Positions 51,810 through 60,906 are shown, counted from the stretch's first letter. The stretch is DNA of 64,000 nt from RBG-16-66-20 sp036262835 (GCA_036262835.1 DATAID010000065.1:5074-69073), one strand, 5' to 3'. Program-made: numbers and translations. The notes: generated by a model from the letters alone, not told the origin.

Positions 51810-53027
51810 ATGCAGGAGCTTTGGTGGTTCCTGCCCGGCTGGCCGCTGGTGGTCGGCCAGTTCGTGGTGTTCGGCGCGCTCCTCATCGGCGGGCTGCTCG
51901 GCGGCGAGCTCGCGCAGCGGCTGGCCGGGCTGCCGCGCATCACGGGCTACGTCGTCGTCGGCATCCTGGCGGGACCGGAGGTGCTCGGGCTGCTGCGCAC
52001 GCCGCTCTCCGGCGAGGCGCGCGCCTTCATCGACCTTGCGCTCGGCCTCGTCGTCTTCGAGCTCGGACACCGGCTCGACGTCGAATGGCTCAGGCGCAAC
52101 CCCTGGCTCGCGCTCGCGGCGGTGGGCGAAAGCCTCGGCGCGTTTTTCGCGATCTACGGGGCCATGCTCTATTTCGGCTATTCGCCACTGCTCGCGAGCG
52201 GCGCGGCGGCCGTCGGCACGGCAACCTCGCCCGCGGTCGTCATGCTGATCGCGCACGAGCTGCGCGCCTCCGGCCAGATCACCGAGCGCGCGATCCTCTT
52301 CACCGCGGTCAACTGCGCCTTCGCCTTCGTCGCGCTCACCCTGGTGCTGCCCTTCCTGCACCTGGAGCAGGAGGCGGACCTGCGCACCGCGCTCCTGCAT
52401 CCGATCTACCTGCTCGGCGGCGCGCTTCTGCTCGGCTTCATCGCCTGCCAGCTCATGCTCGCTTTCGCAGGCTGGCTCGGCAAGCGGGAAGACCGCCAGT
52501 TCATCCTGCTCATCGCGCTCGTGGTGCTCGTGGTCGGCCTTGCGCGCGCCACCGGCCTCACGGTCGTCGTGGCGCTGCTCGCCTTCGGCGTGTTCGCGCG
52601 CAATCTCGACTACGACCATGTGCTGCTGCCGCTGCGCTTCGGCTACGCGGGACAGCTCCTTTTCGTCCTGCTTTTCGTCCTGACCGGCGCGAGCCTCGAG
52701 TTCTACGGCCTGCAGACCGCCTGGGCGGTGGTCGCCTGCTACGTGCTGGTGCGCTTTCTCGGTAAGGCGCTCGCCATCCTCGTCTTCGGCCGGCTCTCGG
52801 GGCTGCGCGCCGGCGGCGCGGGCCTCCTCTCGGTCGCGCTCGTGCCGATGTCCGGCGTGGCCGTCATCATGGTGCACGACACCGAGGCGCTCTTTCCCGG
52901 TTTCGGCGCCGAGCTCGCCGCCGTCGTGCTTTCGGCCGCCGCGCTGCTCGAGCTCATCGGCCCGCTCGCCACGCAGCTCGCGCTGCGCCACGCGGGCGAA
53001 GCCCATCCCGAGGAGGGCGCCGGATGA
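51810..53027 (+). CDS. Cation:proton antiporter of the CPA2 type, no RCK domain
   Basis: 405 residues from the ATG at 51810 with AGGGAGG nine bases upstream. About 12 transmembrane helices and the Na_H_exchanger pattern: GLPRITGYVVVGILAGPEVL, then ALGLVVFELGHRLD, and the ion-site motif GTATSPAVVMLIAHE. It exchanges Na+ or K+ for H+. KefB/KefC have a C-terminal TrkA-N regulatory domain; this protein stops after the membrane part. The next gene, a GCS2-family ligase, overlaps its stop (ATGA). The 190-base gap to otsA upstream holds both divergent promoters; I see no further gene there. Confidence 0.87.
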   Translation: MQELWWFLPGWPLVVGQFVVFGALLIGGLLGGELAQRLAGLPRITGYVVVGILAGPEVLGLLRTPLSGEARAFIDLALGLVVFELGHRLDVEWLRRNPWLALAAVGESLGAFFAIYGAMLYFGYSPLLASGAAAVGTATSPAVVMLIAHELRASGQITERAILFTAVNCAFAFVALTLVLPFLHLEQEADLRTALLHPIYLLGGALLLGFIACQLMLAFAGWLGKREDRQFILLIALVVLVVGLARATGLTVVVALLAFGVFARNLDYDHVLLPLRFGYAGQLLFVLLFVLTGASLEFYGLQTAWAVVACYVLVRFLGKALAILVFGRLSGLRAGGAGLLSVALVPMSGVAVIMVHDTEALFPGFGAELAAVVLSAAALLELIGPLATQLALRHAGEAHPEEGAG

Positions 53028-54133
53028 TTTTCGGCAAGAGCGAGGCCCTGTCGGTCGGCGTCGAGCTCGAGCTGCAGCTCGTGCGCGCGCACGACCGCGA
53101 CCTCGCGCACGAGTCGGGCGACCTGATCGAGCGCCTGAAGGGAAAGAAAGTGCCCGGCGCGATCAAGCCCGAGGTGACGCTCTCGATGATCGAGCTGAAC
53201 AGCTCGATCCAGAAGGGCTTCGCGGGGATTTCCGCCGAGCTCGACGCGCAGCGCGCCGCGGTGGTGGAGGCGGCGAGCGTGCTCAATCTCGGCGTGTGCG
53301 GCGGCGGCGCGCACCCGTTTCACGTGTGGAGCGAGCGGCGCGTCTTTCCGGACAAGCGCTTCCAGGAGGTGGTGCAGCGCTACGGCTATCTCGCCAAGCA
53401 GTTCACCGTCTTCGGCCAGCACATCCATATCGGCTGCCCGGACGGCGACAGCGCGATCTACCTTACCCACATGCTGACGCGTTACGTGCCGCACTTCATC
53501 GCGCTCGCGGCCGCCTCGCCCTTTTACCAGGGCGTGGATACGCAGTTCCAGTCCTCGCGCCTCACCGCGGTGAGCGCGTTTCCGCTCTCCGGGCACATCC
53601 CGTTCGTGCGTGACTGGGCCGAGTTCACGGCCTATTTCGAGACCATGCGCGGCTTCGGCATCGTCGAGAGCATGAAGGACTTCTACTGGGACATCCGCCC
53701 CAAGCCCGAGTACGGCACGATCGAGATCCGCGTCTGCGACACGCCGCTCACGGTGCGCCGCGCCGCGCTGCTTGCCGCCTACGCGCAGGGCGTCGCCGCC
53801 TGGCTGCTCGCCGAGCGGCCGGCCGAGCCGGTGCGCGCCATCTACCAGGTGAACGCCTACAACCGGTTCGAAGCCTGCCGCTTCGGCTGCCGGGGCGCGA
53901 TCGTCGATCCGTTCGAGCGGCGCAAGCGCACGGTCGGCGAGGACATCCTCTCAACGATCGCGGAGGCGATGCCGCGCGCCGCCGCGTTGGGCGGGGGCGT
54001 GGCGCTCACCGAGCTCGCCGCCGGCGTGCGCGGCGGCTATTCCGCGGCCGACTGGCTGCGCGAGCGCAACACGGCGACCGGCTCCCTGCCCGACACGGTA
54101 AGGGAGGCGTGCGCGCTCTGGGCGCGCGCCTAG
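53024..54133 (+). CDS. Carboxylate-amine ligase of the glutamate-cysteine ligase 2 (YbdK) family
   Basis: 369 residues. The GCS2 family pattern includes LSVGVELELQLV at the start, KPEVTLSMIELNSS, VCGGGAHPFHVWSE, the metal-binding FGQHIHIGCPD and RPKPEYGTIEIRVCD. YbdK has weak gamma-glutamylcysteine ligase activity in vitro, and its true substrate is unknown. This gene is translationally coupled to a cation antiporter. That context hints at a thiol or peptide linked to ion homeostasis, but nothing here proves it. Confidence 0.88.
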   Translation: MIFGKSEALSVGVELELQLVRAHDRDLAHESGDLIERLKGKKVPGAIKPEVTLSMIELNSSIQKGFAGISAELDAQRAAVVEAASVLNLGVCGGGAHPFHVWSERRVFPDKRFQEVVQRYGYLAKQFTVFGQHIHIGCPDGDSAIYLTHMLTRYVPHFIALAAASPFYQGVDTQFQSSRLTAVSAFPLSGHIPFVRDWAEFTAYFETMRGFGIVESMKDFYWDIRPKPEYGTIEIRVCDTPLTVRRAALLAAYAQGVAAWLLAERPAEPVRAIYQVNAYNRFEACRFGCRGAIVDPFERRKRTVGEDILSTIAEAMPRAAALGGGVALTELAAGVRGGYSAADWLRERNTATGSLPDTVREACALWARA

Positions 54134-54142
54134 CACGCCGCC

Positions 54143-54148
54143 TATAAT
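54143..54148 (+). promoter_or_regulatory. Perfect -10 hexamer before the NhaD-like gene
   Basis: TATAAT at 54143-54148, 10 bases after the preceding stop codon and 22 bases before the TTG start. The -35 position is G/C-rich and poor. A GGGGGGA ribosome-binding site follows at 54162-54168. Confidence 0.45.
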
Positions 54149-54170
54149 CAGCCGCTCTTTCGGGGGGATC

Positions 54171-55502
54171 TTGAAAAGCGCGGCATTTCGCCTGCTCGCC
54201 CGTGAACGCGGGCTTTTTGTCGGCGCGCTGGTCATCGGCGCGACGCTGGGCTACGCCGGCGTGCCCGTGGACTTCATTCTCTTCGGCCTCACGCTCGCCG
54301 GCGTCGCATTGTTTCACCATCACACGCTGCAGGTCGCGCTCACCGGCCTCGCCGTCATCACGCTCTACAAGCTCGGCTTCACCGGATTCAAGACCGGTCC
54401 GGGCCTCGCCGGGCTGGGCGGCCACCTGGTGCACGAGTGGGTGATCCTCACCAACCTGCTCGGCCTGCTGCTCGGCTTCGCGCTGCTTTCCAACCATTTC
54501 GAGAAGAGCGGGGTGCCGGCGGTCCTGCCGCGATGGCTCCCTGACGACTGGAAGGGCGCGTTCGTCCTGCTGGTGATGATCTTCGTGCTGTCCTCGTTCC
54601 TCGACAACATCGCCGCGGCCATCATCGGCGGAACGATCGCGGCGACGGTCTTCCGCCACAAGGTCCACATCGGCTACCTGGCAGCGATTGTGGCCGCCTC
54701 GAACGCCGGGGGCTCGGGCAGCGTGGTCGGCGACACGACCACCACCATGATGTGGATCGACGGCGTGAGCCCGCTCGACGTGCTCGAGTCCTACGTCGCC
54801 GCGGGAACCGCGATGGTGATTTTCGGCATTCCCGCCTCGCTGCAGCAGCACCGCCACTCTCCGATCGTGAAGGACGCGGCGCAGGACGCGCGCGTGGACT
54901 GGGCGCGCGTCGCGATCGTGGCGGTGATCCTGATCGCCGCGATCGTCGTGAACGTCCTCATGAACGTCGCTTATCCGCAATATTCCGACCGCTTTCCCTT
55001 CATCGGCGCGGCGGTCTGGGCGGCGCTGCTCGTCACCGCGCCGTGGCGGGCCCCCGACTGGCACCTTCTGCCCGGGGCGTTCAAGGGATCGGTTTTCCTC
55101 CTTTCGCTGATCCTGTGCGCCTCGATGATGCCGGTGGAGAAGCTGCCCGCCGCGTCCTGGCAGACGGCGCTCGGGCTGGGCTTCGTGTCCGCGGTGTTCG
55201 ACAACATCCCCCTCACCGCCCTCGCGCTCAAGCAAGGCGGCTACGACTGGGGCTATCTGGCCTACGCCGTGGGCTTTGGCGGCTCGATGATCTGGTTTGG
55301 CTCGAGCGCGGGCGTCGCCCTCGCGGGCCTCTTCCCGGAGGCGAAGTCGGTGGGCGCCTGGCTCAAGCACGGCTGGCACGTCGCGCTCGCCTACGTGATC
55401 GGGTTCGTCGTGCTGCTCTCCGTGCTCGGCTGGCATCCCAATGCACCGCACAAAAACGTCACGGCGGCGCCTGCGGCGGCCGTGGAATATCGAGCCGCGT
55501 GA
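54171..55502 (+). CDS. NhaD/ArsB-superfamily ion transporter
   Basis: 443 residues from a TTG with a GGGGGG ribosome-binding site. About 11-12 transmembrane helices. Two motifs match NhaD Na+/H+ antiporters: SSFLDNIAAAIIGGTIAA and ASNAGGSGSVVGDTTTTMMW; a repeat-related DNIPLTALALKQGG lies in the second half. The ion transporter superfamily also includes citrate and arsenite carriers, so Na+/H+ exchange is a likely but unproved function. It follows another antiporter gene pair on the same strand. Confidence 0.8.
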   Translation: MKSAAFRLLARERGLFVGALVIGATLGYAGVPVDFILFGLTLAGVALFHHHTLQVALTGLAVITLYKLGFTGFKTGPGLAGLGGHLVHEWVILTNLLGLLLGFALLSNHFEKSGVPAVLPRWLPDDWKGAFVLLVMIFVLSSFLDNIAAAIIGGTIAATVFRHKVHIGYLAAIVAASNAGGSGSVVGDTTTTMMWIDGVSPLDVLESYVAAGTAMVIFGIPASLQQHRHSPIVKDAAQDARVDWARVAIVAVILIAAIVVNVLMNVAYPQYSDRFPFIGAAVWAALLVTAPWRAPDWHLLPGAFKGSVFLLSLILCASMMPVEKLPAASWQTALGLGFVSAVFDNIPLTALALKQGGYDWGYLAYAVGFGGSMIWFGSSAGVALAGLFPEAKSVGAWLKHGWHVALAYVIGFVVLLSVLGWHPNAPHKNVTAAPAAAVEYRAA

Positions 55503-55529
55503 CGGTGTATTCCGCATCGTGAAGTTGCC

Positions 55530-55559
55530 TTGCGGGTCGCGCAAGCCGGAGAGTAGAAT
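55530..55559 (+). promoter_or_regulatory. Candidate promoter for the TRAP-amidase operon
   Basis: TTGCGG (55530-55535) and TAGAAT (55554-55559), 18-base spacing, about 68 bases before the ATG. A very strong ribosome-binding site GGAGGAGGAG lies at 55609-55618, about nine bases before the start. Confidence 0.4.
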
Positions 55560-55626
55560 CGTCCGGCTATTCGAACGGGGCCCGAACCCGCGAAACACCC
55601 ATCCAACTGGAGGAGGAGACCAGAAC

Positions 55627-56760
55627 ATGAGCAAGCAAGAGAAGGGCACGCAATCGCGCCGCAAATTCCTGACCGGCGCGGCCACGGCCGCGACCGGCGC
55701 GGCGATCACCGGCTTCCCGATGATCTCGGTGGCGCAGTCGCCCATCGTGATCAAGATGCAGGGCTCCTGGGGCTCGGCGGACATTTTCAACGACATGGCG
55801 CAGATGTACGTGAAGCGCGTCAACGAGATGTCGGGCGGCCGCCTGCGCATCGACTACCTGCTCGCGGGCGCGGTGGTGAAGCCCTTCGAGGTGATGGATG
55901 CGGTGTCCCGCGGCGTGCTCGACGGCGGCCATACGGTGCCGGTGTACTGGTACGGCAAGTCGAAGGTGGCTTCGCTCTTCGGCTCGGGCCCGATCAACGG
56001 TTGCGACGCGCAGCAGACCCTCGCCTGGATCTATAACGGCGGCGGCCTGGAGCTCTACCGCGAGTTGCTCAAGAAGCTCGGCCTGAACGCGGTCGGCTTC
56101 TTCGCCTTCCCGATGCCCACGCAGCCGCTCGGCTGGTTCAAGAAGCCGGTCAAGACCGGCGCGGACATGAAGGGCCTCAAGTACCGCACCGTCGGCCTCG
56201 CCGCGGACCTCATGCAGCAGATGGGCGCGCGCGTGACGCAGCTGCCGGGCGGCGAAATCATCCCGGCGATGGAGAAGGGCGTGATCGAGGCGTTCGAGTA
56301 CAACAACCCGACTTCCGACATGCGCTTCGGCGCGCAGGACGTGGCCAAGAACTACATGCTCGGCAGCTACCACCAGGCGATGGAGTTCTTCGAGATCATC
56401 TTCAACACGAAGAAGTGGGAGTCGATCCCGAAGGACCTGCAGGCCATCCTGCAGTACGGCGTGGAAGCGGCTTCGGCGTCCAACTTCTGGTACGCGATGG
56501 ACAACTACTCGCGCGACCTGCAGGAGCTGGTCAACAAGCACAAGGTGAGCGTCATCCGCACGCCGAAGAGCGTGTTCGAGGACCAGCTCAAGGCGTGGGA
56601 CGCCGTGAGCAAGAGGCTGCAGGACGAGGACCCGTACTTCAAGAAAGTGGTCGAGTCCCAGCTCGCGTGGGCGAAGCGCGTGGCGTACTACATGTTCCTG
56701 AACGAGGCCGACTACAAGCTCGGCTACGAGCACGTCTTCAAGACCAAGCTGCCGGCCTGA
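55627..56760 (+). CDS. TRAP transporter substrate-binding protein (DctP family)
   Basis: 377 residues with a twin-arginine signal (QSRRKFLTGAATAATGAAIT, cut after VAQS). The DctP fold is clear: MYVKRVNEMSGGRLRIDYL, GVLDGGHTVPVYWYGK and GLKYRTVGLAADLMQQMGAR. The last has the family arginine that holds the carboxylate of the ligand. The sequence style is closest to TakP-like 2-keto-acid or carboxylate binders. It works with the DctQ and DctM genes directly downstream. An amidase gene closes the operon. Confidence 0.93.
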   Translation: MSKQEKGTQSRRKFLTGAATAATGAAITGFPMISVAQSPIVIKMQGSWGSADIFNDMAQMYVKRVNEMSGGRLRIDYLLAGAVVKPFEVMDAVSRGVLDGGHTVPVYWYGKSKVASLFGSGPINGCDAQQTLAWIYNGGGLELYRELLKKLGLNAVGFFAFPMPTQPLGWFKKPVKTGADMKGLKYRTVGLAADLMQQMGARVTQLPGGEIIPAMEKGVIEAFEYNNPTSDMRFGAQDVAKNYMLGSYHQAMEFFEIIFNTKKWESIPKDLQAILQYGVEAASASNFWYAMDNYSRDLQELVNKHKVSVIRTPKSVFEDQLKAWDAVSKRLQDEDPYFKKVVESQLAWAKRVAYYMFLNEADYKLGYEHVFKTKLPA

Positions 56761-56841
56761 CGCAGGGCAGAGGCGGCATTGCAGCAATCGTGGGGCGGCG
56801 CCTGAAGGCGTCGCCCCTGTTTTTGCCCTGAAGGGAGCGGC

Positions 56842-57438
56842 ATGAACCGGTTCATCTACGCAGTCGACCAGCTGAGCAAGACGATCGGCCACGTCTTCGC
56901 GTGGTGCATCATCATGCTGATGCTCGGCACGACGTGGGAAGTGTTCGTGCGCTATGTGCTCGACGACCCCACGAGCTGGGCCTTCGACTGGAGCTACATC
57001 ATGTACGGCGGCCTCTTCTACATGGCAGGCGCCTACACGCTCTCGCGTGGCGGCCACGTGCGCGCCGACATGTTCTCGCGGCTGCTGCCGATCCGCTGGC
57101 AGGCCGGCATCGAGCTCGTCCTGTACATCGTCTTTTTCTTCCCCGGCGTGCTTTCGCTCGTGTACTCCGGGTGGAGCTACGGCAATGATTCGATGCGCAT
57201 CCGTGAGATGAGCATCAACAGCCCGGTAGGCATCCCGATCTGGCAGATCAAGATGCTGATTCCGATCGGCGGCGCTCTCGTGGCGCTGCAGGGCGTGGCC
57301 GAGGTACTGCGCTGCATCGTGGCCCTGCGTGAGGGCGACTGGGCGCCGCGCCTGCACGACGTGGAGGAGCTGGAGAAGCAGATCCTGGAGCAGGCGGAAA
57401 AAGGCGGCCTCGAGGCCGCGAAGGCGGTGAATCAATGA
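56842..57438 (+). CDS. TRAP transporter small permease (DctQ family)
   Basis: 198 residues with four transmembrane helices. Conserved DctQ features are VFVRYVLDDPTSWAFDWSYI, GGLFYMAGAYTLSRGGHVRAD and WQIKMLIPIGGALVALQGV. The C-terminal 30 residues form a charged helix (DVEELEKQILEQAEKGGLEA). AAGGGAGCGG precedes the ATG. The DctM gene starts inside its stop codon. Confidence 0.93.
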   Translation: MNRFIYAVDQLSKTIGHVFAWCIIMLMLGTTWEVFVRYVLDDPTSWAFDWSYIMYGGLFYMAGAYTLSRGGHVRADMFSRLLPIRWQAGIELVLYIVFFFPGVLSLVYSGWSYGNDSMRIREMSINSPVGIPIWQIKMLIPIGGALVALQGVAEVLRCIVALREGDWAPRLHDVEELEKQILEQAEKGGLEAAKAVNQ

Positions 57439-58784
57439 GTCCCGGCATCGTTGCGCTGATCATGCTCGCGATCCTGGTCTTCGCGATCATGATCGGCTTT
57501 CCCGTCGCCTTCACCCTGATGGCGCTCGGCGTCGGCTTCGGCTACTACGCCTATTTCCAGCCCGGGACGGATTTCTTCGACAACCGGGTGTTCTCGCTGC
57601 TCACGCAGAACACCTACGGGGTGATGACGAACGACGCGCTCGTCTCGATTCCGCTCTTCCTCATGATGGGATACATGGTGGAGCGGGCGAACATCCTAGA
57701 CCGGCTGTTCCTGAGCCTTCAGGTGGCGCTGCGCTTCATTCCGGGCGCGCTCGCGGTCGCGACCCTGATGACCTGCGCGCTCTTTGCCACGGCGACCGGC
57801 ATCGTCGGCGCGGTGGTAACGCTCATGGGCCTGCTCGCATTCCCGCAGATGCTCAAGGCGGGCTACGACGTGCGCCTCTCTTCGGGGGTGGTTTGCGCGG
57901 GCGGCTGCCTCGGCATCCTGATTCCGCCCTCGATCCTCTTCATCGTCTATGGCGCGCAGGCCGGCGTTTCCACGGTCAGGCTCTACTCGGCGGCGATCAT
58001 TCCCGGCTTCATGCTGGCGGGCTTGTACATCATCTACGTGATCACGCGCGCGGTGCTCAATCCGAAGCTCGCGCCGCCCCTGCCAAAGGAGCAGTCGAAC
58101 GTGCCTTTCTGGGGCACGGTCAAGCTGCTCGCGACCTCGTTCTTCCCGCTCGCCATCCTGATCCTCGCCGTGCTCGGCACGATCATGTTCGGCCTCGCCA
58201 CGCCGACCGAGGCCTCCGCCATCGGGGCGTTCGGTGCGGTGATCCTCGCCGCGAGCTACCGCGCGCTCACCTGGGGGCGGCTGAAAGAGGCCGTTTACCT
58301 GACGGCACGCACCTCGGCCATGGTGTGCTGGCTCTTCGTCGGCTCCTCGACCTTCGCCTCGATTTTCGCCTACCTCGGCGGCGAGGCGATCATCAAGGAC
58401 TTCGTGCTCGGCCTGAACCTCTCGCCCGTGGTGTTCATGATCCTCGCGCAGATCATCATCTTCATCCTGGGCTGGCCGCTGGAATGGACCGAGATCATCA
58501 TCATCTTCGTGCCGATCTTCCTGCCGCTGCTGCCGCATTTCGGCATCGACCCGATTTCCTTCGGCATCCTGGTGGCGATCAACCTGCAGACGGCGTTCCT
58601 GTCACCGCCCATGGCGATGGCCTGTTTTTACTTAAAGGGGGTCGCGCCCAAGCACGTGCTGCTCTCGCAGATCTTCGGCGGCAGCATGCCGTTCGTCTAC
58701 ATCGTCATCGTCTGCATGGTGCTCATCTACATCTTCCCCGGCATCGCGACCTGGCTGCCGGACCTGCTCTATAACGCGAAGTGA
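57435..58784 (+). CDS. TRAP transporter large permease (DctM family)
   Basis: 449 residues, about 11-12 transmembrane helices, overlapping the DctQ gene (ATGA). DctM motifs include LMMGYMVERANILDRLFLSL, VCAGGCLGILIPPSILFIVY and MFGLATPTEASAIGAFGAVI. It forms the Na+-driven transport channel with DctQ. The amidase gene starts seven bases after its stop. Confidence 0.95.
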   Translation: MSPGIVALIMLAILVFAIMIGFPVAFTLMALGVGFGYYAYFQPGTDFFDNRVFSLLTQNTYGVMTNDALVSIPLFLMMGYMVERANILDRLFLSLQVALRFIPGALAVATLMTCALFATATGIVGAVVTLMGLLAFPQMLKAGYDVRLSSGVVCAGGCLGILIPPSILFIVYGAQAGVSTVRLYSAAIIPGFMLAGLYIIYVITRAVLNPKLAPPLPKEQSNVPFWGTVKLLATSFFPLAILILAVLGTIMFGLATPTEASAIGAFGAVILAASYRALTWGRLKEAVYLTARTSAMVCWLFVGSSTFASIFAYLGGEAIIKDFVLGLNLSPVVFMILAQIIIFILGWPLEWTEIIIIFVPIFLPLLPHFGIDPISFGILVAINLQTAFLSPPMAMACFYLKGVAPKHVLLSQIFGGSMPFVYIVIVCMVLIYIFPGIATWLPDLLYNAK

Positions 58785-58791
58785 CGCTCCG

Positions 58792-60132
58792 GTGGATGCC
58801 TCGCAACTGAACTGGCTCTCGGCCGCCGACGCGCAGCGCGCGCTGCGCGACGGCGCGATCAGCGCCGAGCAGCTGGTGCAGGCCTGCCTCGGGCGGATCC
58901 GCGAGGTCGAAGGCGACGTGCAGGCCTGGACGCACCTCGACGAGTCTCGAGCGCTCGCGCAAGCGCGCGCGCGGGATCTCGATCGCGCCGAAGGCCGCCC
59001 CTTGGGCCCGCTGCACGGCCTGCCGGTCGGCATCAAGGACATCTTCGACACCTGCGACATGCCGACCGAGGACGGCACGGTTCTGCATGCCGGGCGCACG
59101 CCGGCGCACGACGCGAAGGCCGTCGAGCTTCTGCGCGCCGCGGGCGCCGTGATCATGGGCAAGACGGTGACGACCGAGTGCGCCACCTACCATCCAGGGA
59201 AGACGCGCAATCCGCACAACCCGGCGCACACGCCCGGAGGCTCGTCCTCCGGGTCGGCGGCCGCGGTCGCCGCCGGCATGGTGCCGCTCGCGATCGGCAG
59301 CCAGACCAACGGATCGGTGATCCGTCCCGCCGCCTTCTGCGGCGTCTACGGCTTCAAGCCCACGCACGGCCTTTTTCCGCGCACCGGCGCGCTGCGGCTC
59401 TCGCGCGCGCTCGATCATGTGGGCGTTTTTGCCCGCACCCTGGACGATGTCGCGCTGATCAGCGAGGCCCTGGTGGGTTGGGATGCCGGGGATCCCGATA
59501 CCCGGCCGCGCGCGGGGATTCCGTTCCGCGGCATCGCGGCCCAGGAGCCGCCGCTCGAGCCGCTTTTCGCCTTCGTGAAGCCGCCGGTGTGGGACCGCAC
59601 CGAGGCGGAGACGAAGGAAGCCTTTGCGGAGCTCGCCGCGGAGCTGAAGGACCACGTCGTCGAGGTCGAGCTGCCGCCTGCGGCAGGGCAGGCGCTCGAC
59701 TGGCATCGCACCATCATGCAGGCCGAGATGGCAGTCAACCTGGATCGCGAATACGAACAGGGGCGCGACAAGCTCTCGGCCTCGCTGCGCAAGCATCTCG
59801 AGGCCGGCCGCCAGGTCACGGCGCTCGATTACCAGCGCGCGCTCGCGCGCGTGCCGGCCCTCGTGGCCGGGTTCGCGGAGATGTTCGAGCGCTGCGCCGC
59901 GTTCATCACGCCTTCGGCCGCGGGCACGGCGCCCAAGGGCCTGGATGCGACCGGCGACCCGTCGTTTTGCACGATCTGGACGCTCTGCGGCATGCCCGCG
60001 CTCAACCTGCCGCTCATGCGCGGCGCGAACGGCCTGCCGCTCGGCGTGCAACTGGTCGGCGCGCGCCACACCGATGCCCAGCTGCTGCGCACCGCGCAAT
60101 GGCTGGTGAAGAAGCTAAACGCGAAGGACTGA
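58792..60132 (+). CDS. Amidase signature family enzyme
   Basis: 446 residues from a GTG at 58792. The Ser-cisSer-Lys triad is present: Lys82 in VGIKDIFDT, the cis-Ser within TPGGSSSGSA (151-153) and the nucleophile Ser175 in SQTNGSVIRPAAFCG. The Asn before the Gly-Ser is a variation on the more common TGGS. It hydrolyses an amide. GatA is unlikely because gatB/gatC are absent and the length is short. Being seven bases after the TRAP genes, it probably acts on the imported compound or one derived from it. A small membrane protein gene follows after 13 bases. Confidence 0.9.
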   Translation: MDASQLNWLSAADAQRALRDGAISAEQLVQACLGRIREVEGDVQAWTHLDESRALAQARARDLDRAEGRPLGPLHGLPVGIKDIFDTCDMPTEDGTVLHAGRTPAHDAKAVELLRAAGAVIMGKTVTTECATYHPGKTRNPHNPAHTPGGSSSGSAAAVAAGMVPLAIGSQTNGSVIRPAAFCGVYGFKPTHGLFPRTGALRLSRALDHVGVFARTLDDVALISEALVGWDAGDPDTRPRAGIPFRGIAAQEPPLEPLFAFVKPPVWDRTEAETKEAFAELAAELKDHVVEVELPPAAGQALDWHRTIMQAEMAVNLDREYEQGRDKLSASLRKHLEAGRQVTALDYQRALARVPALVAGFAEMFERCAAFITPSAAGTAPKGLDATGDPSFCTIWTLCGMPALNLPLMRGANGLPLGVQLVGARHTDAQLLRTAQWLVKKLNAKD

Positions 60133-60145
60133 GGGAGACACCGAC

Positions 60146-60313
60146 ATGGCCGTGAAAGTCATCGCAGGAATCATCGGGACCGTGCTCCTGCTCGCCTACG
60201 TCTCCCCGGTGGTGCTGAGGCTCAAGGAGATCTCGCTCTGGGGCGTGTTCCTGCTCGGGGCCGGCATGATGGTGATCGACCTCTGGCAGTCGCTCAAATC
60301 CAAGGAAGACTGA
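60146..60313 (+). CDS. Small membrane protein, function unknown
   Basis: 55 residues. Two transmembrane helices (VIAGIIGTVLLLAYVSPVVL and LWGVFLLGAGMMVIDLWQSL) are joined by RLKEIS, and the C-terminus is charged (KSKED). GAGGGAG precedes the ATG by about eight bases. It is the last gene of the TRAP-amidase operon, so it may be a small accessory subunit; no function is known to me. Confidence 0.75.
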   Translation: MAVKVIAGIIGTVLLLAYVSPVVLRLKEISLWGVFLLGAGMMVIDLWQSLKSKED

Positions 60314-60319
60314 GCCCTT

Positions 60320-60367
60320 CTACGGCGCGGCCGCCCTCAGCAGCGCGCGCGCTACGGCGCGGCCGCC
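60320..60367. repeat. Short direct repeat at the 3' end of the PAS gene
   Basis: CTACGGCGCGGCCGCC occurs at 60320-60335 and again at 60352-60367, followed in both cases by similar CTCAGCA(A)GCGC text. The second copy contains the PAS gene stop codon. It looks like a roughly 32-base tandem duplication that left a copy downstream of the gene. Confidence 0.7.
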
Positions 60368-60834
60368 AGGGCCCTCAGCAAGCGCAGTTCATCGCGCAGC
60401 CGCTCCAGTTCGCTGCGATCGGCAAACGCGAGCACCCAGTGCGTCAGGCGCCCATCGGCGCTGTGCACCATCCCGATCGAGAGCTCGATGTCGGCGCTCG
60501 AGCCGTCCTTGCGGCGTGCGCGCATCTGTAAGCGCGAAGGCGCCTCATCGAACATGCTCGCGGCGCCTTCGGCTTCCGGGAAAAGCAGCGTGATGACGGG
60601 CTTGCCCTGCGTCTCGTCCGCCCGGTAGCCGAAGAAGGCCTCGAAAGCGGAGTTGACGTAAGTGAGGGGCCGGCCCTTGGCGGTGGCGTCGGCGAGCGCG
60701 ACCGGGAAACCGCACGCGGCGAGCGCGGCACGGCTGAGCGCGCTGTCGGCGAGAAGCCGTGCGAGCGCTGGCGCCTGCGGCGCGCGGCCGGCGCCGCTGG
60801 AGGCGCCGTTGGGCAATTTGTCAGAAAGCGTCAC
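60352..60834 (-). CDS. Single PAS-domain protein
   Basis: 160 residues. A PAS core occupies about 40-145: VALADATAKGRPLTYVNSAF, FFGYRADETQGKPV, MRARRKDGSSADIELSIGMV and a C-terminal helix ELERLRDELRLLRAL. There is no output domain, so it probably signals by protein contact. The flavin-binding cysteine motif of LOV domains is absent. It lies downstream of and on the same strand as the HD-domain gene (72-base gap), so a shared signalling role is possible. Confidence 0.8.
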   Translation of the reverse strand: MTLSDKLPNGASSGAGRAPQAPALARLLADSALSRAALAACGFPVALADATAKGRPLTYVNSAFEAFFGYRADETQGKPVITLLFPEAEGAASMFDEAPSRLQMRARRKDGSSADIELSIGMVHSADGRLTHWVLAFADRSELERLRDELRLLRALAAAP

Positions 60835-60906
60835 GACTCGCTTTTGCCACGCTGCTGCGCCGGTGGCAAGGCCGCTTTGTGGGGTTTGTCACACCCCGTG
60901 GAAAAT

